Below are positions 1 to 7,570 of a stretch of DNA of 64,000 bases, piece by piece. Under the pieces are notes generated by a model. That model was not told where the DNA came from. It saw only the letters and a program-made list of their open reading frames with translations, and ran no database searches. Every line of letters begins with the position of its first letter. Within the stretch, counting starts at the first letter, position 1. The translations under genes were made by a program, and so were the position numbers. This stretch comes from Roseateles sp. YR242 (GTDB lineage: Bacteria; Pseudomonadota; Gammaproteobacteria; Burkholderiales; Burkholderiaceae_C), in contig NZ_FOAV01000017.1 in assembly GCF_900109745.1 (NCBI RefSeq), positions 36,802 to 100,801 of the forward strand, read 5' to 3'.

Positions 1-129
1 CAACACCGTACCCAGGCCCCAGAGCAGGGCAGGATAGACGGCACCCCAGGCCAGGGCCATGAGGCCCAATGCCTTGAGTCCGATCATCACGGGATGTCCG
101 CGCTTGGCGGTGGGGGCGATCTTCAACAT
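1..129 (-). CDS. N-terminal part of a membrane protein, cut by the window edge
   Basis: Only the first 43 codons are present; the gene runs off the left end. The ATG at 127-129 follows a clear AAGGAG ribosome-binding site at suitable spacing, so the start is credible. The visible protein has a short basic head (MLKIAPTAKRGH) and then one long hydrophobic stretch from about residue 15 to 43, so it is probably an inner-membrane protein. The GAVYPALLWG segment faintly resembles the first membrane helix of KdpC, but no kdpB lies upstream, so that name is not used. Function unknown. Confidence 0.55.
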   Translation of the reverse strand, partial: MLKIAPTAKRGHPVMIGLKALGLMALAWGAVYPALLWGLGTVL

Positions 130-276
130 GGTGCGCTCCTTGAGCTTGCCAACGTATCGTGCAAACGCCGTGCCAGCAAGATCCGTTGACCGCCCGCACG
201 TGTGCTTGCCGTGCGTTACGCACGCTCACAGGGGTGTTGGATGTGCTTACGACTTCTGTCGCCCCCCACCGTGACT

Positions 277-777
277 TCAGACACTTCGGTCCACCCGCAG
301 CGCCAGCAGCACCGAGGTGTTGGTCTTGATCACGCCATCGATCTCGCCAATCTCATCGAGCAGTTCATCGAGACGCGCGGTGCTGTCCGCACGCAGTGTG
401 GCCATGTAGTCGAAGGCGCCGCTGACGGAGGCGAGCTGGCGCAGCTCGGGCAGCCGTGAAAGCTTCTTCACCACCTCCCGGCCTGCACGCGGCTCCACCG
501 TGATGCCCACAAATGCCTGCACGCCACGCTCCACCGCCTGGCCCCCCAGCCGCACGGTGTAGCCCGCAATCAGGCCGTCCGCCTCCAACCGGGCCAGGCG
601 GGCCACCACCGTGGTGCGGGCGATGCCCAATTTGCGTGCCAGGTTGGCGGTGGATTCACGCGCATTCGCCTGCAGCAGGGTGATCAGGTCGCGGTCCACC
701 CGGTCTCGCAGCATGGGGGTGGGGGTCTCGGCGGCGGAAGGGGCCGGCGCGGCGGCGGTGGTCTTGCGAGCACTCAT
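277..777 (-). CDS. Lrp/AsnC-family transcriptional regulator
   Basis: A 166-residue protein with the normal size and layout of Lrp/AsnC regulators. Residues about 25-75 form the winged helix-turn-helix (DRDLITLLQANARES, then TVVARLARLEADGLI) and residues about 90-160 form the RAM/AsnC ligand-binding domain (GITVEP, SGAFDYMATLRA). I chose the ATG at 775-777, just before the low-complexity head SARKTTAAAPAPSAAE; longer readings would add an unconserved extension. It is divergent from the lysine-degradation operon starting at 941, so by the usual logic of this family it is likely its amino-acid-responsive regulator and also autoregulated. The effector (lysine or a breakdown product) is inference. 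Confidence 0.88.
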   Translation of the reverse strand: MSARKTTAAAPAPSAAETPTPMLRDRVDRDLITLLQANARESTANLARKLGIARTTVVARLARLEADGLIAGYTVRLGGQAVERGVQAFVGITVEPRAGREVVKKLSRLPELRQLASVSGAFDYMATLRADSTARLDELLDEIGEIDGVIKTNTSVLLALRVDRSV

Positions 778-792
778 GACAAACCCTTGGTT

Positions 793-869
793 TCGACGAT
801 CTGACAGAACTGGATGACGAAACGTCAGGCTAGCAGGCTTTATCGACGATCTGGCGCTTTCTTTCGTCA
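793..869. promoter_or_regulatory. Divergent regulatory region with direct and inverted repeats
   Basis: The gap between the Lrp-type gene and the lysine operon holds an exact 11-bp direct repeat, TCGACGATCTG, at 793-803 and 843-853 (50 bp apart), and an inverted pair, TGACGAAA at 815-822 and TTTCGTCA at 862-869. Lrp-family proteins bind several phased sites in such regions, so these are candidate operators. No convincing -35/-10 pair was assigned. Confidence 0.4.
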
Positions 870-940
870 GTGGCTCTGGGGAGACTGGCGGTGAATTTCT
901 GCACATCGCATCCCTCGGACAAGGAACAAGGAGTCGACTC

Positions 941-2035
941 ATGAAAGTGGCACTGCTGGGCGCCGGACACATCGGCCAGACCATCGCACGCCTGCTGCAC
1001 GCCAGCGGCGACTATCAGGTCACCGTGATGGACCGCAGCGAACAGGCGCTGGCGCTGCTGGCCCGCGAAGGCATCGGCACGCAGCAGGTGGATACCGAAC
1101 AGCAAGCCGCCCTGGCCGTGGCGCTGCGTGGGCAGGACAGCGTCGTCAACGCGTTGCCTTATCACCTGGCCATCCCGGCCGCGCACATGGCGCTGGAGGC
1201 AGGTTGCCACTACTTCGACCTGACCGAGGACGTGGCCGCCACCAAGGAGATCAAGCGCATTGCCGAAGGCGCCAAGACGGCGTTCATGCCGCAGTGCGGC
1301 CTGGCGCCGGGCTTCATCGGCATCGTGGCGCACCACCTGGCCAAGCGCTTTGACGAGCTGCATGACGTGAAGATGCGGGTGGGTGCACTGCCGGCCTTCC
1401 CGACCAATGCGCTGAAGTACAACCTGACCTGGAGCGTGGACGGTCTGATCAACGAGTACTGCCACCCCTGCGAAGCCATTCACGACGGCACGGCCATCTC
1501 TGCCCTGCCGCTGGAAGGGCTGGAGCATTTCTCGCTGGACGGGGTGGAGTACGAAGCCTTCAACACCTCCGGTGGCCTGGGCACGCTGTGCGAGACCTGG
1601 TCCGGCCAGGTGCGCAACCTGGACTACAAGACCGTTCGCTACCCCGGACACCGCGACCTGATGATGCTGCTGCTGGACGACCTGCAGCTAAAGAATGACC
1701 AGCAGACGCTCAAGGACATCATGCGCCGCAGCATGCCGGCCACCATGCAGGATGTGGTGCTGGTGTTTGTGACGGTCTCCGGGATGAAGAATGGCACCCT
1801 GATGCAGGAGGTGTTCGCCCGCAAGATCTTCGCCCAGCGCGACGGCGAGCAGCCGCTGTCCGCCATCCAGATCACCACGGCGGCCGGCATCTGCGCGGCG
1901 GTGGACCTGTTCCGTGAAGGCCGGCTGCCGCAGCGCGGCTTCATCCGGCAGGAGGAAGTGGCCTTGCCGGACTTCCTGGCCAACCGTTTCGGGCAGGCTT
2001 ATCAGCAGTCCCGTCAGGTTGAGTCCATCGGCTGA
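941..2035 (+). CDS. Saccharopine dehydrogenase-fold enzyme, probable L-lysine 6-dehydrogenase
   Basis: A 364-residue NAD(P)-dependent oxidoreductase. It opens with a Rossmann loop (GAGHIGQ, residues 7-13), followed by the saccharopine dehydrogenase-like catalytic domain; the CGLAPGF segment near residue 120 is typical of this family. Short members of this fold are lysine 6-dehydrogenases, which oxidise the epsilon-amino group of lysine to 2-aminoadipate 6-semialdehyde. That product is the substrate of the enzyme encoded 14 bp downstream, which supports this reading over true saccharopine dehydrogenase. It is the first gene of a tight four-gene operon, and an AAGGAG site precedes the ATG. The fold is certain; the substrate is inferred from context. 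Confidence 0.75.
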   Translation: MKVALLGAGHIGQTIARLLHASGDYQVTVMDRSEQALALLAREGIGTQQVDTEQQAALAVALRGQDSVVNALPYHLAIPAAHMALEAGCHYFDLTEDVAATKEIKRIAEGAKTAFMPQCGLAPGFIGIVAHHLAKRFDELHDVKMRVGALPAFPTNALKYNLTWSVDGLINEYCHPCEAIHDGTAISALPLEGLEHFSLDGVEYEAFNTSGGLGTLCETWSGQVRNLDYKTVRYPGHRDLMMLLLDDLQLKNDQQTLKDIMRRSMPATMQDVVLVFVTVSGMKNGTLMQEVFARKIFAQRDGEQPLSAIQITTAAGICAAVDLFREGRLPQRGFIRQEEVALPDFLANRFGQAYQQSRQVESIG

Positions 2036-2049
2036 AGGAGAATCCACCC

Positions 2050-3555
2050 ATGAGCATTTCAAGCACCGACCTGCTGGCCGCCCTGGGCGTGCCGACCGCC
2101 GCCTTCACCGGGGGCTCCCTGACTGTCCGCAGCCCCATCGACGGCGCCGTGATTGGCGCGCTGTCCGAGGCCGGCGCCGGCGACATGACCGAGGCGGTGG
2201 GCCGCGCCCAGGCGGCCTTCCTGGCCTGGCGCCAGGTGCCCGGCCCCAAGCGGGGTGAACTGGTGCGCCTGTTTGGCGAGGAGCTGCGCGCCCACAAGGC
2301 GGACCTGGCGCGTCTGGTGTCCCTGGAGGCCGGCAAGGTGACCAGTGAAGGTGAGGGCGAAGTGCAGGAGATGATCGACATCTGCGACTTCGCCGTCGGC
2401 CTGTCGCGCCAGCTGCATGGCCTGACCATCGCCAGCGAGCGGCCCGGTCACCGCATGATGGAGCAGTACCTGCCCCTGGGCGTGGTGGGCATCATCTCCG
2501 CCTTCAACTTCCCCGTGGCCGTGTGGGCCTGGAACGCGGCGCTGGCACTGGTCTGCGGCGACACCTGCATCTGGAAGCCCAGCGAAAAGACGCCCCTGAC
2601 GGCGTTGGCCACGCAGGCACTGTTCGACAAGGCCGTGGCCCGTTTTGCCGACGCGCCCGCGCACCTGTCGCAGGTGGTGGTGGGCGGCGCGGCGGTGGGC
2701 GAGGCGCTGGTGGACGACACGCGCGTGGCGCTGGTCTCCGCCACCGGCTCCACCCGCATGGGCCGCGCCGTGGGCCCGCGTGTGGCGGCGCGCTTCGGCC
2801 GTTGCCTGCTGGAACTGGGCGGCAACAACGCCATCGTCGTGACGCCCAGTGCCGACCTGGACCTGGCCGTGCGCGGCATCCTGTTTGGCGCCTACGGCAC
2901 GGCCGGGCAGCGTTGCACCACCACCCGCCGGGTGATCGCGCATGAATCCATCCATGACGAGCTGGTGGCCCGCCTGGATCGCGCCCGCGCGCAGCTGAAG
3001 ATCGGCAGCCCGATCGAACCCGGCCACCTGATCGGCCCGCTGATCGACAAGGCGGCCTTTGACGCCATGCAGGCGGCGCTGGTGGCCGCACGTGAACAGG
3101 GCGGCGAGGTAAGTGGCGGTGAGCGTGCATTGGCAGCGCAATATCCGGAGGCTTGGTACGCCGTGCCGGCGCTGGTGCGCATGCCGGCGCAGACCGCCGT
3201 GGTGCGCCAGGAGACCTTTGCGCCCATCCTCTACACGCTGAAGTACAAGACGCTGGAGGAGGCGATTGCCCTGCAGAACGACGTGCCGCAAGGGCTGTCC
3301 TCCGCCATCTTCACCAACGACATTCGCGAGGCGGAGACGTTTGTGAGCGCCACCGGCTCGGACTGTGGCATTGCCAACGTCAACATCGGCACCTCTGGCG
3401 CCGAGATCGGCGGGGCCTTTGGTGGCGAGAAGGAAACCGGCGGCGGCCGGGAATCGGGCTCGGATGCGTGGAAGGCCTACATGCGCCGCACCACCAACAC
3501 CGTCAACTATTCGCGCGAGCTGCCGCTGGCGCAGGGTGTGAAGTTCGATGTCTGA
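2050..3555 (+). CDS. amaB: 2-aminoadipate semialdehyde dehydrogenase (ALDH7 family)
   Basis: A 501-residue NAD-dependent aldehyde dehydrogenase that oxidises 2-aminoadipate semialdehyde (piperideine-6-carboxylate) to 2-aminoadipate in lysine degradation. The catalytic Cys289 (GQRCTTTRR) and general base Glu255 (LELGGNN) are intact. The late motif GGAFGGEKETGGGRESGSD is diagnostic of the ALDH7/antiquitin branch rather than generic aldehyde dehydrogenases. Length is normal for the family. The gene sits 14 bp after the dehydrogenase gene and its stop overlaps the start of the next gene by 8 bp, so co-translation is likely. Confidence 0.93.
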   Translation: MSISSTDLLAALGVPTAAFTGGSLTVRSPIDGAVIGALSEAGAGDMTEAVGRAQAAFLAWRQVPGPKRGELVRLFGEELRAHKADLARLVSLEAGKVTSEGEGEVQEMIDICDFAVGLSRQLHGLTIASERPGHRMMEQYLPLGVVGIISAFNFPVAVWAWNAALALVCGDTCIWKPSEKTPLTALATQALFDKAVARFADAPAHLSQVVVGGAAVGEALVDDTRVALVSATGSTRMGRAVGPRVAARFGRCLLELGGNNAIVVTPSADLDLAVRGILFGAYGTAGQRCTTTRRVIAHESIHDELVARLDRARAQLKIGSPIEPGHLIGPLIDKAAFDAMQAALVAAREQGGEVSGGERALAAQYPEAWYAVPALVRMPAQTAVVRQETFAPILYTLKYKTLEEAIALQNDVPQGLSSAIFTNDIREAETFVSATGSDCGIANVNIGTSGAEIGGAFGGEKETGGGRESGSDAWKAYMRRTTNTVNYSRELPLAQGVKFDV

Positions 3556-4600
3556 GGCCAGCGCAGCGTTTGAACACACGGGCGTCTTCCGGCTGCTGAC
3601 CGTGGCGCTGGGCGAGGTGCCGGCGCGGCAGGCCTTCGCGCAGCTGCAGGTGGTGCCGGCCCTGCTGCGCCCCGTGGGCGAGCAGGTGAGCCGGGCCGAG
3701 TTGGCTCAGGCGCTCAACATGGCGCTGTTCCTGGACGTGACGCGGCGGGTGCCGATGGCGTCAGCCTATGTGGCTGACCTACAGCGTACCGGCGAGCGCC
3801 TGGTGTTCGACCACGGTGCCTTGCGGACGGTGGCCTGGCCCAGTGGCGCCTTGCCACCGGGTGAGGCGTCCATCACGCGGGTGCTGCGTCCGCTGGGCTT
3901 CGAGCTGGCGGCCACCTATCCCCTCACGCGGCTCAAGATGACGGGCCGCGCGTGGCGGCATGTGGATCTGCCGGAGGACATTGCGCAGTACTTTGTCTCC
4001 GAGCTGCATCCGGAACGGTTCTCGGCGGGCTTCCAGGCAACGGTGTCGCGGGTGCTGGCCAGCGCCCGAGACCCGCTCTCGCCAGCGGACGTGGCACTGC
4101 TGGAACAACTGGCGCGAGACCGGCAACTGCCCTTGGCAGCTGCGGAAGTCTTGCTGCCGCATCTGATGGCCTGCTTTGCCCGCCACCATGGGCTCTTTGA
4201 GGCGGATGACTATCAGCAACTGCTGAGCGAATCCGCCGAGATGGCCTGGATCTCCACGGAGGGCAATGCCTTCAATCATGCGACCGACCGGGTGAAGGAC
4301 GTGGCCGCCGTGGCCGAGGCGCAGCGTGCGCTGGGCCGGCCGGTGAAGGACAGCGTGGAGACCTCCGCGACCGGGCGGGTGCGCCAGACGGCCTTCCGCG
4401 CCGCTCGGGTGATGCGCGAGTTCCATGACCGTGGCCAACGCGTGATGCTGGAAGTGCCGGGCAGCTTCCATGAGTTCATCCAGCGTGAACCCATGCCAGG
4501 GTCGTCGGCGCTGGATCTCGCCTTTGACGCAGGCAACGCCACCGGCATCTTCAAGATGACCGCCGGCAGTGCGGCCGCCGACGAGCCCGCCGCATGCTGA
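3548..4600 (+). CDS. hglS: 2-oxoadipate dioxygenase/decarboxylase (HglS, DUF1338)
   Basis: A 350-residue member of the DUF1338/HglS family, non-heme iron enzymes that turn 2-oxoadipate into D-2-hydroxyglutarate plus CO2 in bacterial lysine catabolism. Visible family landmarks are FDHGALRTV (about residue 77), the TYPLTRLKMTGRAWRH segment (about 118-133) and the FNHATDRV segment (about 236-243). The start codon overlaps the amaB stop (ATGTCTGA), and its own stop overlaps the next start (ATGCTGA). Position directly after amaB fits: the substrate arises once 2-aminoadipate is transaminated. No aminotransferase for that step is in the window. Confidence 0.88.
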   Translation: MSEASAAFEHTGVFRLLTVALGEVPARQAFAQLQVVPALLRPVGEQVSRAELAQALNMALFLDVTRRVPMASAYVADLQRTGERLVFDHGALRTVAWPSGALPPGEASITRVLRPLGFELAATYPLTRLKMTGRAWRHVDLPEDIAQYFVSELHPERFSAGFQATVSRVLASARDPLSPADVALLEQLARDRQLPLAAAEVLLPHLMACFARHHGLFEADDYQQLLSESAEMAWISTEGNAFNHATDRVKDVAAVAEAQRALGRPVKDSVETSATGRVRQTAFRAARVMREFHDRGQRVMLEVPGSFHEFIQREPMPGSSALDLAFDAGNATGIFKMTAGSAAADEPAAC

Positions 4601-6003
4601 AGGACCTGCTGGCCCAGGCGCGCATCCTGTGTGGCGATGCCAACGTGCAGGAAGGGGCGTCCATCGAGCCCCGCTATCTGCAGCCGGCCCGGTACGGGGC
4701 AGGACAGGCGGCCGGGCTGGTGCGTCCGTCCACGGTGGCGGAGGTGTCCGCATTGATGGAGATGGCGGTGGCGCACGACGCCCGGGTGGTGCCGCAAGGT
4801 GCGCACACGGGGCTGGTGCGGGCCGGCACGCCCGGCGATGCCACGCGGGACGTGCTGCTGAGCACCGAGCGCCTGAAGCAGGTTTTTGAGCTGGATGTGC
4901 TGGACCGGACCTTGCGGCTTTCGTCCGGCTTCCGGCTCTCCGAGGTGAATGAGCGCCTGGCCGAGCATGGCCTGTGGTTCCCGGTGGACCTCAGTGCGGA
5001 CCCCAGCATCGGCGGCATGCTGGCCCACAACACGGGCGGCACGCGCATGCTGCGGTATGGCGACGTGCGGGCCAACACGCTGGGCCTGGAAGTGGTGCTG
5101 GCGGAGCCTGCGGGGCAGGTGCTGCGTTGCGGCCAGGGTCTGCAGAAAGACAACTCTGCGCTCGCGCTGGGGCAGCTTTTCATCGGCTCGTCCGGCAGCC
5201 TGGGCGTGATCACCGAGGCCACGCTCAAGCTCAGCCCCTTGCCGCGCCAGCGGGCCGTCGCGCTGGTGGCACCCAGCGGGCTCGCACCGGTGTTCCCCCT
5301 CTATCAGACGGTGATGCAGCGTTGGGGTGGCCTGGTGTCGGCCTTTGAAGGTATCAGCCGCGCCGCGTTGGAGGCCGGACTTCATGGGCAGGATCTGGCG
5401 CGCTGGTTCAGCGGGCAGTTGCCGGCGTACGCACTGCTGATTGAACTCAGCAGTGACCTGCCGGCCGATCAACTGGATCTGAATGGCCTGCTGCAGGGGT
5501 GGCTCGAAGGTGAATTCGAGAGCGGCCGTGTGGCGGATGCGGTGCTGGAAGCGGATGAAGCGATCTGGGGCCTGCGTCACCGGATCAGCGAAGGCTTGCG
5601 CGCGCAGGGCAAGGTGATCGGCCTGGACCTGTCGCTGCCACGCCGGGCCTTCATGGTGTTTCGCGAGGAGGGGCTGGCATGGCTGGCGCTGAATCACCCC
5701 GAACTGCGCCTGGCGGACTTCGGCCATCTGGGCGACGGTGGCATGCACTTCAACATGGTGTGGCCCGCCCAGGCCGGCCCCCTGGAGCCCGCGCAAGAAC
5801 TGGCCCTGCGGGAAGGTCTGTACCGGTTGGTGGCCGCGCATGGTGGCTCCATCAGCGCAGAACATGGCGTGGGGCCGCAGTTGCAGGAGGCTTACCGGGC
5901 GCATTGGCGGCAGGTGGCGCCTTCCGTCCTGGATTGGGCGGGCCGCGTACAAATGCTCTTCGATCCGCACGGTCGATTGGGAACAACGAATTGGGGGCCG
6001 TAA
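4594..6003 (+). CDS. FAD-linked 2-hydroxyacid dehydrogenase, probable D-2-hydroxyglutarate dehydrogenase
   Basis: A 469-residue flavoprotein of the GlcD/D-lactate/D-2-hydroxyglutarate dehydrogenase family. The FAD-binding PCMH domain fills the first half (PQGAHTGLVRAG near residue 66, IGGMLAHNTGGTRM near 137), and the C-terminal oxidase domain carries FGHLGDGGMHFN and the SAEHGVG signature. As last gene of the operon after hglS, it most likely oxidises D-2-hydroxyglutarate to 2-oxoglutarate and closes the lysine route into the TCA cycle. D-lactate or glycolate as substrate cannot be excluded by sequence alone. Confidence 0.85.
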   Translation: MLKDLLAQARILCGDANVQEGASIEPRYLQPARYGAGQAAGLVRPSTVAEVSALMEMAVAHDARVVPQGAHTGLVRAGTPGDATRDVLLSTERLKQVFELDVLDRTLRLSSGFRLSEVNERLAEHGLWFPVDLSADPSIGGMLAHNTGGTRMLRYGDVRANTLGLEVVLAEPAGQVLRCGQGLQKDNSALALGQLFIGSSGSLGVITEATLKLSPLPRQRAVALVAPSGLAPVFPLYQTVMQRWGGLVSAFEGISRAALEAGLHGQDLARWFSGQLPAYALLIELSSDLPADQLDLNGLLQGWLEGEFESGRVADAVLEADEAIWGLRHRISEGLRAQGKVIGLDLSLPRRAFMVFREEGLAWLALNHPELRLADFGHLGDGGMHFNMVWPAQAGPLEPAQELALREGLYRLVAAHGGSISAEHGVGPQLQEAYRAHWRQVAPSVLDWAGRVQMLFDPHGRLGTTNWGP

Positions 6004-6008
6004 ATGGC

Positions 6009-6036
6009 TTGCCAAGTAATCAAACTGTGCTACAGT
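6009..6036 (+). promoter_or_regulatory. Candidate promoter ahead of tRNA-Leu
   Basis: TTGCCA (6009-6014) and TACAGT (6031-6036) with a 16-bp spacer lie in an AT-richer gap about 100 bp before the tRNA. No other gene in the gap would need it. Spacing and hexamers are only fair matches. Confidence 0.35.
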
Positions 6037-6139
6037 CCAATTCTTCGTTGAACGACGCAGCAAAAGCTTCAAGCAAATTCCTCGTGAATATGTTTGCGTA
6101 GCAAGTAGCCAGAAGTTGAACAACGAATAAATCCTGAAA

Positions 6140-6224
<85 letters not shown>

Positions 6225-6230
6225 AATCTG

Positions 6231-6254
6231 AAAGGCCAGCGCAAGCTGGCCTTT
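6231..6254 (+). terminator. Hairpin terminator after tRNA-Leu
   Basis: AAAGGCCAGC (6231-6240) and GCTGGCCTTT (6245-6254) form a perfect 10-bp stem with a GCAA loop, 6 bases after the tRNA CCA end. The T run is short, so it is a moderate-quality intrinsic terminator. Confidence 0.7.
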
Positions 6255-6474
6255 CCCATTTCCGGCGCCAATTTTCCGGTGCCAATTTCAGGGTTGATGC
6301 TGGGGCTGACGTCGAAGCAGATGTCGGGGCTGATTTTGCGGCTCTCCCTCCCGACGCTCACCGCTCCACATTATTCAAGCGCGTCATGCATGCGCCGCAC
6401 ATGCGCTGCACAAGTGACGCTCTGCAGACATGAGGCTTCTGCGGCGGGCAGCACATTGCGACAGAATCGCGCTC

Positions 6475-7542
6475 ATGCCCAAGCCCGCCACCATCATCGA
6501 CGTTGCCCGCGAGGCGGGGGTGTCGATCAAGACTGTCTCCCGTGTTGTGAACCGGGAGGCCGGTGTCCACGCCGAGACGCGGGACCAGGTGCAGAAGGTG
6601 GTGGATCGGCTCAACTACCGCCCCAAGCAGTCCGCCCGCAGCCTCGCCGGTGGCCGCTCCTTTCTCATCGGTCTGCTGTATTACGACCCCAGTGCCGCCT
6701 TCGTCGGCGGCGTCCAGCAGGGCGCCACGCTGCGCTGCCGGGAGGCCGGGTACCACCTGGTGGTGGAGTCCCTGCACAACGACGCGCCCGATCTTCCGGT
6801 GCAGGTGGACCGCATGGTCTCCGCCTTGCGGCCGGACGGCATGATCCTCACCCCACCGCTGTGCGACAACCCCCAGGTGCTCAAGGCACTGCGGGACAGC
6901 CGCACGCCGTGTGTGCTCATCTCACCCGCAGCGGATGACCCCGAGCATCCCAGCGTCCGCATGGATGACGTGCATGCCGCAGAAGAGATCACCAACCTGC
7001 TGATCAGCCTTGGCCATCAACGCATCGCGATCATCAAGGGGGCGAAAGAGCAGGTCGCTTCCAGGCGGCGCTACCAGGGTTATGCCGCAGCGCTCAAGGC
7101 GCATGGCATCGCCCTCGACAAGGATCTGGTGGTGCAGGGGGACTTCACCTTCCCCTCCGGCGTGGAGGCGGCCTATCAGCTGCTGAGCCGCCGGCAGCGG
7201 CCAACCGCCGTGTTCGCTAGCAACGATGAAATGGCGCTCGGTGTCCTGGTGGCTGCGCAGCGCCTCGGGCTGGAGGTGCCGGGTGACCTCTCGATCACCG
7301 GCTTCGATGACACGCCTGCCGCCGCCCGGGTCTGGCCGCCGCTGACCACCGTGCGGCAGCCCATGGACGAGATGGCCCGAGCGGCGGTGGACCTGCTGGT
7401 GGCCACGCCGCGAATGGGTGAAAACGCCTCGGGGATCCCGGCCAAGCCGGTGCAGCACCGTGTGCTCAAGCACGAGCTCATCGTGCGCGACTCCACCGCG
7501 GCCTCCGTGGACAAGCCGGCCCGGACGCGCAAGGGTGCCTGA
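6475..7542 (+). CDS. LacI-family transcriptional regulator
   Basis: A 355-residue regulator. The N-terminal LacI helix-turn-helix is unmistakable (ATIIDVAREAGVSIKTVSRVVN, residues 5-26), followed by the hinge and a periplasmic-binding-protein-like sugar domain (GLLYYDP, HQRIAIIKGAKE, AVFASNDEMALGV, SITGFDD). I start at the ATG at 6475, which gives the canonical short head before the HTH. It lies beside a TonB receptor, a halogenase-like protein and a beta-glucosidase, and perfect LacI-style palindromes occur in their shared promoter region (9256-9293). It is very likely the local repressor that responds to a glucoside-derived sugar; the ligand is inferred. Confidence 0.9.
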   Translation: MPKPATIIDVAREAGVSIKTVSRVVNREAGVHAETRDQVQKVVDRLNYRPKQSARSLAGGRSFLIGLLYYDPSAAFVGGVQQGATLRCREAGYHLVVESLHNDAPDLPVQVDRMVSALRPDGMILTPPLCDNPQVLKALRDSRTPCVLISPAADDPEHPSVRMDDVHAAEEITNLLISLGHQRIAIIKGAKEQVASRRRYQGYAAALKAHGIALDKDLVVQGDFTFPSGVEAAYQLLSRRQRPTAVFASNDEMALGVLVAAQRLGLEVPGDLSITGFDDTPAAARVWPPLTTVRQPMDEMARAAVDLLVATPRMGENASGIPAKPVQHRVLKHELIVRDSTAASVDKPARTRKGA

Positions 7543-7570
7543 GAGCCGCCCCGAGCCGCCGTAAGCCACC

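Noticed and set aside
1..129. Naming the left-edge fragment KdpC
   Set aside because: The resemblance is limited to one short segment of a membrane helix and no kdp genes lie upstream.
6255..6310. Short direct repeats after tRNA-Leu as an integration site
   Set aside because: Repeats such as TTTCCGG(C/T)GCCAA are short. No integrase gene and no duplicated tRNA 3' end were found, so no island boundary is supported.
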